Shown here: piece after piece, positions 1 to 13,470 of the stretch
Position numbering within the stretch: the stretch's first letter is position 1
Layout: the number at the start of each line of letters is the position of its first letter
Source of the DNA: Epiperipatus broadwayi
Taxonomy: Eukaryota > Onychophora > Udeonychophora > Euonychophora > Peripatidae
Assembly (NCBI GenBank): GCA_028023455.1
Contig: JAQFVV010000012.1
Location: forward strand, 6,052,499-6,116,498
DNA length: 64,000 nt
Direction: 5' to 3'
Notes under the pieces: model-generated
Told to the model about the DNA's origin: nothing
Database searches by the model: none
The model's input: the letters and a program-made list of their open reading frames with translations, nothing else
Position numbers and translations under genes: made by a program

Positions 1-2
1 AA

Positions 3-1700
3 GCTGTAGAAGAAAATAAAAGTCTTAAGAATGTAAAACAACATTTTGGTATTGGTAGGAAATTTATATCTGCAATAAGAAAAAAAGATGGAATTATTAC
101 TAAAAGGAGAGATGACATCATGAAATTGGTAGAAGATTTTTATCAAGAATTATATAGTAATAAAGAACAAGTACCTCCTATATCTATTACATCTTCCAAA
201 TTGCCCAGAATTTTAAATGAAGAAGTGAGACATGCAATTAAATGTATGAAGAAAGGAAAGGCTCCAGGTAATGATGGAATTATAATTGATATATTAAAAG
301 AAGCAGGTGAAGAAATAGAAAATTTTTTAGCAAAGTTATATACCAAATGCCTAAATGATAAAGATGTACCGGATGATTGGAAGAATGCAGTAATAATATT
401 AATATTTAAAAAAGGTGATAAAGAAGATATTAGAAATTACAGACCTATCAGCCTTTTATCAGTTTTATATAAAATTTTTACCAAGATAATTACTACTCGT
501 CTACAGAGAACATTGGATTTCCACCAACCAAGAGAACAAGCCGGATTTAAAAGTGGTTTTAGTACAGTAGATCATATCCAGGTATTGAGAGAAGTTATAG
601 AAAGGACAAATGAATATGAGTTGCCATTATGCTTAGGATTTGTAGATTATGAAAAGGCATTTGATTCTATAAACATTTCTTCAGTGATTAAAGCATTAGA
701 TCATCAAGGTATAGATCCAGGATATTGTCATATTTTAAAGAATATTTATAAAAATGCAACAGCAACAATTAGATTACATAATGACACTGGGAAAGTCAAC
801 ATTGAGAAAGGTGTAAGACAAGGTGACTCCATATCTCCAAAACTTTTTACAGCAGTGCTGCATGAAGTATTTTGTGGATTAAAATGGGAAACTAAAGGAG
901 TGAAAGTAAATGGTGATTATTTAAGTCATTTAGATTTCGCAGATGATGTAGTTGTTTTTGCAAATAATGCTTCAGATCTGCAGGAAATGTTGCAGGAATT
1001 ATCAGATGAAAGTAGGAAAGTAGGACTAAAGATAAATGTTAAAAAGACTAAAGTAATGTTTAATCGATTTGCTCAAAATATGAAAATAAAGATTGATTAT
1101 GATGAATTAGAAGAAGTTAACAGTTACAAATACCTTGGTCAGATTATTAATACAGATGGAAACATAATGGAGGAAATTAATCATAGAATTAAACTTGGTT
1201 GGAGTGCTTTTGGTAGACATAACTTGATACTAAAAGGAAATATGCCTATGTGTTTGAAAAGGAAGGTTTTTAACAAATGTGTTTTACCAGTTCTTACTTA
1301 TGGATCTGAGACTTGGACACTTAATAGAAGAGCAATTCAGAGACTTCAGACCACTCAAAGAAGTATGGAGAGATGTATGTTGGGAGTAACAAGAAGAGAT
1401 CGTAAACGCAATGTATGGGTAAGAGAACAAACAGGTGTTACTGACCTCATTGAAAAAATTAAAAGATTGAAGTGGCATTGGGCTGGACATATTGTTAGAA
1501 GAGATGATAATAGATGGACAATTGAAATTTTAAACTGGATTCCAAGAGATTGTAAAAGACCCAGAAAGAGACCACATGTGAGATGGATGGATGAAATAAG
1601 AAAGTGTGCAGGGGTGATGTGGAGAAGAGAAGCTAAAGATCAGAGAAGATGGATTAAACTTGGAGAGACCTTCATTCTGCAGTGGATTGATAATGGTTGA
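3..1700 (+). CDS. RTE-type LINE reverse transcriptase, 5'-partial
   Basis: Reverse transcriptase part of a non-LTR retrotransposon, the enzyme that copies element RNA into a nicked chromosomal target. The frame is open from position 3, so the ATG at 120 is internal and the N-terminal endonuclease lies off the window. Counting from that ATG, motifs are GKAPGNDG near residue 46, NYRPISLLS near 106, QAGF, the catalytic VDYEKAFDS from 175, GVRQGDSISPKLF from 231 and the second catalytic FADD at 273-276. A basic C-terminal region with WAGHIVRRDDNRW follows. There is no stop or frameshift over 1.7 kb, so the copy looks young. The motif spacing and short trinucleotide tail fit the RTE clade; a related clade cannot be excluded by eye. 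Autonomous RTE proteins are usually about 1000 residues, so roughly half is seen. Confidence 0.93.
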   Translation, partial: AVEENKSLKNVKQHFGIGRKFISAIRKKDGIITKRRDDIMKLVEDFYQELYSNKEQVPPISITSSKLPRILNEEVRHAIKCMKKGKAPGNDGIIIDILKEAGEEIENFLAKLYTKCLNDKDVPDDWKNAVIILIFKKGDKEDIRNYRPISLLSVLYKIFTKIITTRLQRTLDFHQPREQAGFKSGFSTVDHIQVLREVIERTNEYELPLCLGFVDYEKAFDSINISSVIKALDHQGIDPGYCHILKNIYKNATATIRLHNDTGKVNIEKGVRQGDSISPKLFTAVLHEVFCGLKWETKGVKVNGDYLSHLDFADDVVVFANNASDLQEMLQELSDESRKVGLKINVKKTKVMFNRFAQNMKIKIDYDELEEVNSYKYLGQIINTDGNIMEEINHRIKLGWSAFGRHNLILKGNMPMCLKRKVFNKCVLPVLTYGSETWTLNRRAIQRLQTTQRSMERCMLGVTRRDRKRNVWVREQTGVTDLIEKIKRLKWHWAGHIVRRDDNRWTIEILNWIPRDCKRPRKRPHVRWMDEIRKCAGVMWRREAKDQRRWIKLGETFILQWIDNG

Positions 1701-1718
1701 TAATGATGATGATGATGA
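1698..1718 (+). repeat. (TGA)n microsatellite tail of the RTE element
   Basis: TGATAA followed by five TGA/ATG-phase trinucleotides. It overlaps the stop codon and marks the 3' terminus of the LINE. Confidence 0.8.
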
Positions 1719-4700
1719 CTCTGTTCTGTTGAACATAATTATTGTATCTATTATTTTGCTGTTAAATGATTGTCACATAATTTCATAGATTATAATTTGC
1801 AGATTTATTATGTATATATACATTTTAACATATTATGATAGTGTTTATTTTTGTTTTCTGATTAATGCATTATCTTTTATTCAATCATTCCAGATTATCT
1901 TGAGATGTTTAGATTTCAGATAAATAAGAATAGCTAGTCATTGATCAATATTTGATGATAGCCAATTGGATTAAGGTCATCTATCTAAAAGACTATAAGC
2001 CACTTTGTGAACTCATTAGCAACAGGAAAACACTTAAAGATGTACTCAGATTTGAACCCACATTACAGGTGTAACAGTTAAATATACATTTAAACTTCTT
2101 CCTCAACACAGGCTGTAATTTCTTTTTTTAGTTTTTACTTTATTATATAAAAGACTTATTTTACTGATATGGCTGCTTGTTTAAAAAATAAAGTGATTTG
2201 AAATATACAATAGCACAATAATTCTGCTTAACTTCCAATGCAGAATATACTACCTCTTTTTATATCATTTATTTAGTAATTGATTCAAAATATTATTTTA
2301 ATTGCTTTAATCATTTTTGAATAACTTGGTTTGTTTTGATTTTTTACTTTATGTTGACCTAATTTTATCATTATTAGTTCATTTACTTTCTCAAATTAAA
2401 ACATTTTGATAAAGACTTTTACTGCAAACTACTTTTGTTTTACTATATTAAAGAATAGTAAATAATGCTAGCACAAATACACATTGCGCATCTAAGGTAT
2501 ATATATTTGGAATAATAATAGAAATCAGCCAGTGAATACAGTAAGGAAAAATCTTTACTTTTCAATTAACAATTTGATGAAAAAAATAACTGAATCATTT
2601 TTAAAGCACTTGATAAACAATTAATGAATGGTATTGACTACAGAACAAACATATTACAAATAAAGTCAAAATATTTTTTTTTAATATTGAAAAAAAATGT
2701 TATAAGCAGAAACTAATAATAATATAGAAAACAAATTGGCACCTACAAAAGAATTTACTTTTAACTAAAAGATAAGTTTTGGTACTTTTCTGCCTTACAG
2801 AAACTGAGCTGGGCAAGTTTTGTAATATCCCATCCATAGTTTCTTATAATTACAGCTATTATGGATCTACTTCTCATCAATATGCATGAACTGATCTGCA
2901 TTTATCTTTAAATTAAAAACTAAGAAGCATCATGGGATTTCTACCCACATGCTTGATATTTCTTAAGATATCAAATGGAATTTCTTAGAGCTGGATTAAT
3001 GTGTGTTTGTGAATGATCAATCTCCTTTATATTTCTAATATTGAGAGAGAAAAATAAGTTATGGCTTACAATTTAGAATATATTAGGCATTATCAAAAAT
3101 AATCATTGACAATTAAAAATGGAAGATGATAAGAAGCTCCTGATTGTGGATTCAGGCTGCTATTCTATGATGATTTTTTGTTTAGCTGCCTATATCTGTA
3201 TACTACTTTCAAGACAAGAAAGATTTCATAAAGTGAAAGGTTTCTTTTACAGTTAATAATAAAGTGCTTTCTATAATCAGCATTTTATTATAAAGATTTT
3301 AAATATTGAGAACACAAGTGGAGTGGGATTTATTATAAATAAAAAGTGAAAGAATAGCATTGAGAAGATTGATGATATATCAGGCAGAATTTCATGATTT
3401 GTTATTCAAGGGAAAATACCAAATGAAAAAAGGTATACTTATGTCCAATATGTTCTTATTTTTATAAGGAAGTAGAGAATTTTTATATAGATATACAAAC
3501 TACTTCTGATCAGACCAACATTTTAAAATTGTTATGGAAAATTATAATGCCTAGAATTTAAAAAAAAAAAAAAATTCAAAAAATGAAAGCATTGTATTTG
3601 TCGAATATGTAATGGATAGAAAGAGATTTACATATTATTTTTAAAAAAAATCCAAACAGACATAAAAACGTCAATAGGATTATATTTTATTAACAGAAAA
3701 TATCTGTTTTAAGATTGTAATGTATTTAATATCTACAACGTGTCACTGGAATGTAAGACATGTGGTAATGCAAAGCTGGAGATCAACTAAAAAAGAAAGA
3801 CATTCATTAAAATTTCTATTGAATTTAAATGAAAATTTGCAAATCAATCAAAATATAGACAGACTTTTTGTTCTAGATATATTATTTATATTTGAGTGTT
3901 TTATAATTACTTATCTTTTTCTATGCAGTATTTGTCTTAAAAAATTTAAATAATTCATACAATATTTAATTAAAACAAAATAAGATAAATATTAATTAAA
4001 TTAATTCACATAAATTATAATATTTAACAATTTACAATCAGGTTTTCAAACTAATTAATGAGGAGAAAATTATTTTCTTGGTAAAAAATATTTTTTCAAA
4101 AAATGTTTCATCAAATTTCTTTTCTTAAAAAGTAAATATAAAAATAAATAAATGTATAGTAATAACATAATTAAGTAAGTAGATAAAAAGATCATTTAAG
4201 TAGCTTTCTACAGGAAAAAGCTCCATCTACTGTCTTTCATAGAAAAACAATGGAGGAGAGAATAGCTCTACAAAGTTGGCTAACTTCAAGATGATAATGC
4301 TTTGAATAGTTTTCAATTTTTTTTTCAACTTCTACAACATCTTAGAACCCATTTACAAATGAAATATCAGAGGATTAACTTGTGGTTCCATGGAAAAAAA
4401 CTTCAAGCCTGTTGAAAAAATTTCCTTGTTTACTTAGCCATTGATACAAATCCAGAATATAGAATAGCAATCAGATGTTCTACTGTTTTCCTATGAAGTC
4501 CTTTACTTACCCAAATATTTTAATAAAGTTTTTAAGATCACATAATTTTTTTATAATAATAAAAAAAGCTTTCTCATTAATCTTGCAGTAATGGAAAACA
4601 AATTATTACTTTTCTTTACTATGTTTTATACATGCACTGATTGTAAAAAAATTTTCCAGTGAGAAATAATTTATATATATTATTGAACCTGCATCTTTCA

Positions 4701-6041
4701 TGTCATATACATGATTCAGAATCGTGCAAACATTCTTATGACATATTACCATATTCTTGACCTGATATTAAGTCCAGGCTGGTTTGATATTTATTCAGAT
4801 TCTAAATAGATATAAAAGTTATTTTTAGGTAGCATACATGCAAACAATATAATATATTCAATCAGTGATCAGTAAATAGGTATTATTATTTAGTAAAGAG
4901 TTAAAGCCTGAGTTCGTCATTACATTTACGTTACACGGTTGTGCAAATACAAAATCAAATCTTGTATTTTTTAAAAATATTGCATTAAATTATTATTTAT
5001 CTTGATTATTGAAGTTTTTATTATCTTTTTAAATGTTGTGGTTGCTGTCTTTTCACATCCTAATCCTAATTTTATTATTTAGCCATGAGTGATGAATACA
5101 TCCAAGAACAAGGCTGGCTGTTCATGGTTTCTCTATATATTTGTTGTTATTTCTTTATCAAAATGTTTCTCTATATATTTTTTATCTCTTTATCTATCAA
5201 AAAAATCTTTAAGTTATTGTTAAAAGCTTTATTTAAATATTTATTCTTAAACTAATATCAGTTTGTTTGAATTATTAATTTCTCATTTTATTTCTTTTGC
5301 TATTCTCGTAATATATTTCTCTGTATTAGGTATAGTATAATTTTGAAACCAGATACTGAGTCTGCGTACCATAAATAAAAAAGAGAAAAACCTAAGGACC
5401 CACAGTAGTATTTAAAGTTATTGTAGTCTTGCAATAGCTTATTTTTCTTATTTCAGTTTCATTCTTTAATATTTATAAGAGAAAAAAGTATTTTGCATTT
5501 AATTTCAAATAATAAAAATTTAACAATTTGGAATTTGTAAAATGTTTTTACAAATACACATGTTGTCTGTGACAGTTTAAGTTCTCTCAGTGTGATAGTT
5601 TTTTTTCCACTTCAATATTTAAAAAAATTGAATTAGTAGCTCTAGATTTTGTATAAAATTGCTCATATAAAGGTAGGATTTTGATAGATCTAGGCTATAA
5701 AGTCACTTATTTCAGCCTATACCACAAAATAATGTTTTTGTATTAATTAAATCAACTTTTTGAATTAGTACACAATACAATAAATGTTAAATTGAATACT
5801 AAATTTTAAAAGGGCATCCTCAATATGTAAAAAATTAGCATCTATATTCCAATATCTTTAATCATTGTAGGCTTACAAATTGCTTCATTTTTTTTATTCA
5901 TCTTTAAAAAATGTTTCAATAGATAATAATGTTAGTGTCTTAAATTCCAATACATGCTACAATTAATGTTTTTTAATTAAATAAAGTTTTTAATTAATGT
6001 GCAATTCAAAAATATTTTTCTGCTTCAGATTATCTTTTATG
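1719..6041. other. AT-rich intergenic DNA, nothing recognised
   Basis: No coding exon, RNA gene or clear transposon ends seen. It contains poly-A and poly-T runs (for example near 3561) and short chance ORFs such as the one at 3720-3953, which has no recognisable motif. A weak tRNA-B-box-like string near 2048-2062 (GATTTGAACCCAC) could be a decayed SINE. Confidence 0.5.
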
Positions 6042-6049
6042 ATCTAAAC

Positions 6050-6446
6050 CAGGGGTCCCCAACCTTTTTGCACTTAAGATCACATTTTATAATACCAACC
6101 AGGTGGCGGGCACCATTTATTTTTTTCAACCAGATGGCGGGCACCACTTATTTTTTCAATGTAAATTTATAGTTGGATATTGTTAATAATTCACATAATG
6201 TACAAAAAAATATTTATTTCAAAAATAAAATTTTAACATAATTAACATTTATATTTTTACGCTGTAAAAGTATAGTATACCCCTCAGTTTGATTACAATA
6301 TAATACAATAATTTATAAGAAATTTTAAAAATTAAATTTATTTGTATCAGATAAATAATTTCTTATCGTGTTCAGATAGCGGCGGGCACACATAAAATGA
6401 TCTGCGGGCACCACTGTGCCCGCGGGCATAGGGTTGGGGACCCCTG
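6050..6446. mobile_element. hAT-type MITE, family N1 copy 1
   Basis: Non-autonomous hAT DNA element of 397 bp. Terminal inverted repeats read CAGGGGTCCCCAACC at the left and GGTTGGGGACCCCTG at the right, and are perfect. It is flanked by a perfect 8-bp TSD, ATCTAAAC, at 6042-6049 and 6447-6454. An 8-bp TSD with CAGGGG-type ends is diagnostic of hAT. The interior is AT-rich with GGCGGGCACCA motifs near both ends and codes for nothing; mobilisation would need a transposase from elsewhere. Confidence 0.93.
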
Positions 6447-6454
6447 ATCTAAAC

Positions 6455-9400
6455 CTTACAAAGGTAACAATTCTTATCAAAAATTGCTACTTTTTGAATT
6501 TCTTTAATTTTAAAAATATTCATATCTATTTTAGATTGCATGCCTAGAGTTGATATTTCTGAGTGCATGTCTTAAAGTTGATAGAAAAATACCTGTAAAA
6601 TAGAATGTGGATATATTCATTAAAATGTATTTATAAGATTAAATTATTGAAAAAATTCTTTTTAGTATATTTAATTAATCTGTTAACCATGATTACACCC
6701 TGTAGGCCTTTGAAAAATTTTCTGAGGTATATGAGGGTTTCCAAGCATATTTAGTTTATTATTTTTAGATAGTTATTCCATATCCATTTAAGAATTCAAT
6801 CAGTGTTTGATCAGTAGATTATACGCCTATTCTTTGCTAGCCTTACATAACTTAACAACAATTTTGGAGCAGCTCAGGGTCCATAGTTGGAAACCCAGTT
6901 GTTGTTTTTTCAGTACCTGATCTATTTAATCTTATCTGGAAAATAAACAAAAAGACTATATAACTAAAATAGCTTTCTGATCCAGCAAATAATGTTTTTT
7001 TTTTAATTGTTTCTTTAAGTAGAAATGCTTGAGAAGTGTTTAACTATTTAAGGCTGATCTTATTTACATTGTGATGTCTACATTATTATTTATATAAAAT
7101 AGTATCCGATCCTTTATATGTCTTAATCAGCACTGATCATTAATCTGTTGTCACATTCTCCAAAAATTCTTCAAATGATCAAGGAGAGAATTTTGTAAAG
7201 GAAAATGTACAAAAGATGAAATAGTTACTGCGCAGTTTTTAGTAATAAAAAAAGATATATCAGAGAATTCTTTTTGCTTGCTTTATTGATTTTAAGAAAG
7301 AATTTGGTCAAATATCATGATATCTTCCCCACTACCCAAAATAATTGATGTAGATAAAAAAAACTTTAATGCTGGTTATCAATCTGTACAAATTAAATCA
7401 ATAAATGTACTAATAAAGAAAATTTTAATAAAATATTCAATTGTTAGGGGAGGTCAATGAAGGTGTCTTTTGCACTATAATCCATATGCAAAAAATAATA
7501 ATGAACCAGAATATTGGATAATTTGGAAGAGAAAAAAAAATGTTAATGGGCAAAGAATTGTCTATCAAATATGTAGATGTCTTGTCTAGTATTGCAGACT
7601 CAGAGAAATCTTTACAAATTATATTTTATTTTAGAATAAATTTTTTACCCTGTTTTTCTGCAATAATTGTAATGATTCAAAGTGTTAAAACATTTTTAAC
7701 AACGAAACAGTTTTGAATCTGCAATAAAGAAAATTTATTTAAAGCTGAGCACTTTCAATACTGAATAGGATCATAATCATAGCATCATGTGACTAAAAGA
7801 AGTTGAGATCTAGATTTAAAGTTACTTTTGAATATTAAATAATAGATTATCATAAAATTGAATATTTAGAAGTATATTTACATACTAATGGTGAAAGTGG
7901 TTGCTACAAGTATCATTTTTTAGAAAGAGGGATGTTAGAGTCTTTTTATTGGTGGCATGATGATATTTAGCTATTGATCATACCTCCTTTACCTTTTTCT
8001 TTGTCATATCTCTCAGAACACACAATGCCAGTTATAGAAAGATCAAAGTTATGGTCTGATTGCAACTGGTGATCCACAAAAATGGAAGAATGTTCATTGG
8101 GTTTTTTTGGCCCAGTTGGATAGATATTTATGTTGGGCAAGTCTTGTAGATAAGTTAGTTTGGGTTTCACCATAGTAATATTTCAAGCAAGTAGGTTCTT
8201 TGTAATTAATTTTGTACACAATTTGATGTGAAACCTCTCTAGGTATTTTGTCTTTTGAATTATTTAATAATTTATTTAAAGATGGAAGTGAGCAAAAACT
8301 GATATTGTATTTATTGGTACAACCATATCAATGTCATCTCATAGAAAAAAAAATTAGAAAAAATGTCAGAATTAGATCAAATAAAAAGTATTTGTTATCT
8401 AAGGCAGACCAAATACCACAAACACTAAAGAAAAGATTGTTATGGCAAAATCGGAATTTAGAAAAATGAGTTATATTTGCTCAATATTTCTCCATGGATT
8501 TGGGATTTGGATATTGAATAAGAAGGAGTAGCATATCTAGAAATATTTGAAATGTGATGTTGTTATATAATGGGAAAAATTACAAACAAATAAATCTTAG
8601 ATAGAAATAGTAAATGAGAATTAATCTGCCTATTACATATAAAAAAAAAGACTATCTTTATTGGATCACATTCTATATTATAATGATTGACTACAAAAAT
8701 TATTGAAGCTAAAATGCAGGATAAGATAGTTAAATGTAGGAACACCTACATCGCTCAGCATTTATAGATATGTTAATAAGCACTTATGGAGAATTTAAAA
8801 GAAAGGAGTTGGATAGCATTATAATAATGTTATTAGAAAATATAATAATGATGGGTTGCTACAATGTCATCTTAGTAAATCCAATACTAAAAATTCCAAG
8901 ACCTACTTTCAAATTAATAAAACAATAATTTGCTCAATGGAATAAAAATATTGTATTCTAACGGCCATTTTGATGATTGAATGCTATATTAATTTTATTC
9001 AATTAGCTTTACACTTCATTTCCTATATGAGATTCAACTGCATCAAAGTACTGAGAAAACAAAAATAAAATTATGTGTATGTATGTTATTGAAGAGTTTA
9101 TATGCAAATTACCTTAATTATCATCGATAATCATTTACTCTTGCTACCCATGCGCGCTACATTGTGATCTTTAATGACTTCCAGTTATTTATAAAAACAT
9201 TAGAAAATAATGGTATGCCTTTCATCAATTACAATTATCTTCTTTTTCCAAATGGTTTTGAACAAATGTTAAAAGTAGTGTATTTTTAATTAATAAATCT
9301 TATCTTTTAATTTGATAATTTATCATTTTTTAATTTCAAGATGTGAAAGCAGTAATATATTTTTTCTAATTATTTCATCTTTGTATCGTATCATGAAATA

Positions 9401-11325
9401 TGTCATTCAGACGTTGCTTTAATGATCTAGTTCAAAAGTCTTTTAAATTACCTCTGTATTTTAAATTTAATAATTCAAATAAGTTCTTTCTTTCTTGACA
9501 AAGAAAGTGAAGAAATAGCTTTAAGCTATGATAAATGAAACTCAATATAACAGGTCAGTTAAAAGAAGAGAAAAAAAAGATGAGTTCATTTATTATGGTG
9601 ATTTAGAAAAAAAGCAATCTATCAGATGGAAATATAGTTTGTCTCCAGTATCAAATCATGTCTGAGGTGCATTTCTACTGTCAAGAATAATCCTCCCCAC
9701 TCTTAATATTTTAACAAATAGTCAAGACTGATATCGCGTTATTAAAGCTATCATATCAACAAGATTGTTTTATAAATGCAATATAAACCGAAAGTTGAAA
9801 TGTAATCTTTTAAAATGTGTAAAATCACTTGACACTAGCATTTGACAAAAAGATAAATAAAAAAGCAATTAAATATATAAAAATTTTAAAGTTTATTTGG
9901 CGGTGAAAAGGACTTTTTCCAAAAAAAAAAAAAATCTCAACCAAGTAAAAAGTTAGAAAAAGCCTTTTAATAGTCCACTCTGGAGCAGAAGCAATGATGA
10001 AATCGTAAGCTATCAGATTTAATAATATGACAGTTTTAGAATTTTTTTTTTTTTGTTTTGTTTCACTTTTCAGCTTAGAATATTCAAACATCCGTTTACC
10101 AACCAGTATTGGGAAGTTAGTCATGTTGTCTTGGGGCCAGCTATGTTATAAAATAAATTGTAAGTCTGATTGAAATGACAAAAATTTCTCCAAATTGTGG
10201 ATACAAAATATTACCTAAATATAATACTTTATTGATAAGTATTTGCAATAAATAGAAGTCAGGTTTATTAATAACTTATATTTTATAATATAGATCAAAT
10301 TACTAAAATAAATTACACCTATATCCCACTTAGCATTTGGCCTTTATGTGAGTATTTATGATAGTGATCACCATCAATTTATATCCACTATTTTGATTTA
10401 CACTTGACTATTCACTATAACAATGTTTAAAAAAATTATATTTTTTTTTTTGGTGGCCATTTTTAAAAATGGCATTCTAATGATATCATAAGTTAATTAT
10501 TAAAGCTACCATCCAAATGCTTGTTAAAATTGTACAGACAGAGTTTATTTATAATACACAATAATACAGTGGTGTATATAATATTTTGGTCATAAACTTA
10601 AAATGAAATTAATAAATGTACAGTATTTTATTTAATTTTCATCCAGCTTTCCTGCAAGTCAATCAGTACTTTATTTTAATGACATATCCAAAGTAAAGGT
10701 TCTCATTGTTAATGATTACAAAACAAAAAAAAGTGTTTCATTCAGTATAATAAATAATCAAAATCATATTTTGACCATTAACAATAATTAAATATATTAA
10801 ATATTAAAATGTGTACATTGGTTTAAAAACTGTATATTGTATTTACTCACTTTTATGGATTAAAATTCTTATGTTTTGCAGTAAAAATTAGATCATGGTA
10901 TTGTAATTTAATTATCATACTTGTATTTTCAAAAAAAAAAAAAAAGATTTCATGGATTATGCAAGTATCAATAAATTTTATATGATCAAAAATTGCTAAA
11001 TCTTAAATTAAAAATAACACTTAATCTATTTGCTTGATTTTAAATATCTTGTAATTTGTTTCAGATGTAGCAGACATTTATCACTGATATATAAAAATAT
11101 AGAAACAAAAAAAATTGAAAATTTTATTCAGCATAAAACTAAAAATTAATTTTGGTCATATTCTATTAATATTTAATTTTAAATTGTCTATAGGGTAAAT
11201 ATTAGTTAAAGTATTCAGTCAATCAGTTTTGGAATAAAAATTTTATGAATGTTAATTTCTATCAAATAGAAATTATTAATAATTACATTTTCTGTTAAAA
11301 AATTGTGAGCATAATACCGTGCAGT
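6455..11325. other. AT-rich intergenic DNA, nothing recognised
   Basis: No gene or clear transposon terminus found. ORFs at 7967-8173, 8248-8469 and 9825-10124 are rich in K, N, I and F, have no motif or splice context, and are treated as chance. Homopolymer A/T runs occur near 9920, 10040 and 10930. Confidence 0.5.
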
Positions 11326-11339
11326 CAATAATCAATTTT

Positions 11340-11438
11340 TTTTTCATGTGTCATAGCATCAGCCGGGGAGCGAACTCACTAACCCAGGACAACTGCTTGT
11401 AAGGCTGCTGTGCTGACCTCTCGATCACCAACGCTTGA
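11340..11438 (-). mobile_element. tRNA-derived SINE, copy 1
   Basis: About 100-bp SINE on the minus strand, flanked by a perfect 14-bp TSD (CAATAATCAATTTT) at 11326-11339 and 11439-11452. Read on the minus strand it starts TCAAGCGTTGGTGATCGAG, carries a pol III A box (GGTGATCGAGAGG) and a diverged B box (GAGTTCGCTCCCC), and ends GCTATGACACATG plus poly-A. It is the same family as the copies at 16.4, 36.3, 45.0, 49.8 and 59.6 kb. It needs LINE machinery in trans. Confidence 0.9.
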
Positions 11439-11452
11439 CAATAATCAATTTT

Positions 11453-12955
11453 GTATGATGAAAATGCAATATAAACAAATTGAAAAAGATTCCTAACTTT
11501 AATATTTATTTAAATAGTTTGTATCTCACAAGTAATGCACTAATTGAAAAAATTTCTAAGTCAGGTCAAAGAAAATGGCTGCTGCACGTAAGAAAATGTG
11601 ACATCTCGTCCCAAAAAAATGTCAATCTAGCACATTTGTATATCAAGTGCTATTTATTTAGATCTGCATAGTATATATATTGTTAAAAAAGCCTTAAATA
11701 TTGTTATGTCTTTATGGTCACAATAGTATAGTTAAACGAGATATTATTAAACATTGTTTTTTAATTTTAAATAATTTCACATAAATAATATAAGATTATG
11801 AAATTTTAAGAAAATGAAATTTCATTATGGTATTTTTTTATCACAAAAGTTAACAATTTTGCAGAATACGTAAAATTGTTAACTGCAATCATACTCTCTT
11901 TTTCGCGGTCCATTTTTCTACACATTTGCATAGTGAAATATGTTTGCATCTACATATGTTTTTCATTGGAATATTAAATCTAAATATGCCTTAAATTAAT
12001 GAATAAGACTATAATAATATTTGCTGAATGTAGAAAATCAAAGAAGAAAGTCAATCATTCATTTTAAGTTTTTCTCTAGAAATCATCAGCCATTAATACT
12101 TGATGTACTCCTTCAAAAAAAACCATGATTTATTAAAGGATTTAAAAGACAATGATAGACCCTTAGAATGAGGAACTGATGACTAAGAAAATTGAATGAT
12201 AATAAATCCTGAATGAATGGATTTTAATAAAGAGCAACTGTAAACTATTTAGGTTTTTTTAAAAATAGATTTAGATTGCATTAGCTTCCATAATAACATA
12301 TTTTAAATGCATATCTACATAATACGCATATAGCATACTTTAGACATGCATATATCACACTTTAGGCTTTTTAACTATTATATATACTAGGTTAAATTGT
12401 TTGTTAATACAATGTTAACAATTTATGACAATTTTTATCTGCAGGAAGGAGCTACATTTTTCCCCATAGAAAATCATTATAACCCCTTGCTTTATATTCT
12501 TGCTTTAGGAAACCAATTGTCCTCCTTGAGTGTGATAAAGGGGTATATTAAGGGCATAAAGTATTAGAAAATTACCATCAATATTAATAAACAGAAATCA
12601 CATAGTCATAGTACCTATTGCTTGAACCATAAGTCATTTACATGTTTATATTAATATATTATGACCAAACAATATTATTTGATTGTCATTGCTAATATAT
12701 GCTATCAAACCAATAATGTATGATTTGGTAAAATAAATGAAAATCTGTCATTCATAAAAGGGGGAAATGTAATTAATGTTACTTTTAAATATCATCTAAG
12801 AGAGAGTCTGTAGGTAATAATAGATGTTTGGAATAAATGAAATGTCATATTGGTCATGTGGTTTGATTTATTACTGCAGAAACAGTAACATGAATTTAAA
12901 GGTAAAAAATTGTGTGTATTTTTGATTTAATTTTTAGACATAAATAAATTTTACC
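11453..12955. other. AT-rich intergenic DNA, nothing recognised
   Basis: No gene, RNA or transposon ends identified. The ORF at 11480-11671 shows no motif. Confidence 0.5.
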
Positions 12956-13222
12956 ATATTTGAAAATTATAGTAATCAATAAAGCAAGTCATATATAGCG
13001 TGATAGTGCTTTTATAAGCTTCTATTTACAAATATGTAATATAGAGAGCGTACCAATAGATTGAACAAGCTCTTAATTCATAAGTGTACCATATTTGAAA
13101 ATTATAGTAATCAATAAAGCAAATCATATATAGCGTGATAGTGCTTTTATAAGCTTCTATTTACAAATATGTAATATAGAGAGCGTACCAATAGATTGAA
13201 CAAGCTCTTAATTCATAAGTGT
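12953..13222. repeat. 135-bp tandem duplication, two units
   Basis: Units 12953-13087 and 13088-13222 differ at one position (AAAGCAAGTC versus AAAGCAAATC), so this is a recent duplication. Each unit starts with the TSD sequence of element E13 and runs through its left end, so the duplication postdates or accompanied that insertion. Confidence 0.95.
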
Positions 13223-13260
13223 AGTAAGAGAAAACATTTAAAATCTCTATCCAGAACATT

Positions 13261-13299
13261 CCTATCCCCAGACCAATTGGTTTCAAGCTTATGGCTATT
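13261..13299 (-). ncRNA. 3' half of a hammerhead ribozyme (left arm of E13)
   Basis: On the minus strand: stem-II remnant AGCCATAAGCTT, GAAA, palindromic stem III (ACCAATTGGT), cleavage triplet GTC, and the 3' strand of stem I (TGGGGATAGG). The CTGANGA half is missing or scrambled, so no activity is expected. Confidence 0.6.
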
Positions 13300-13470
13300 A
13301 ATGTATGGTAGATCTGAATTTAGTTCAGTCCTATATGGCTATTTAAGTTAGATAGCTGGAGTTAAAGACATTTTTATGCTGAAAATTTCAGAGTTTCTAT
13401 TTAAATATTACATATTAAATAAGCTTTGTTTTGGAGTTGTTATTTTAGATCTAGTATCTGGAAGTTCTAG

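Larger units (their letters stand above)
1..1718 (+). mobile_element. RTE LINE, 3' portion
   Basis: The element starts outside the window. The coding region ends at the stop at 1698-1700 and runs directly into a TAA/TGA trinucleotide run to about 1718, with practically no 3' UTR. Short trinucleotide tails straight after the stop are typical of RTE elements, which supports this as the true 3' end. The 5' TSD partner is not visible. Confidence 0.85.

Noticed and set aside
143-1736. Minus-strand ORFs under the reverse transcriptase
   Set aside because: Shadows of the real plus-strand frame.
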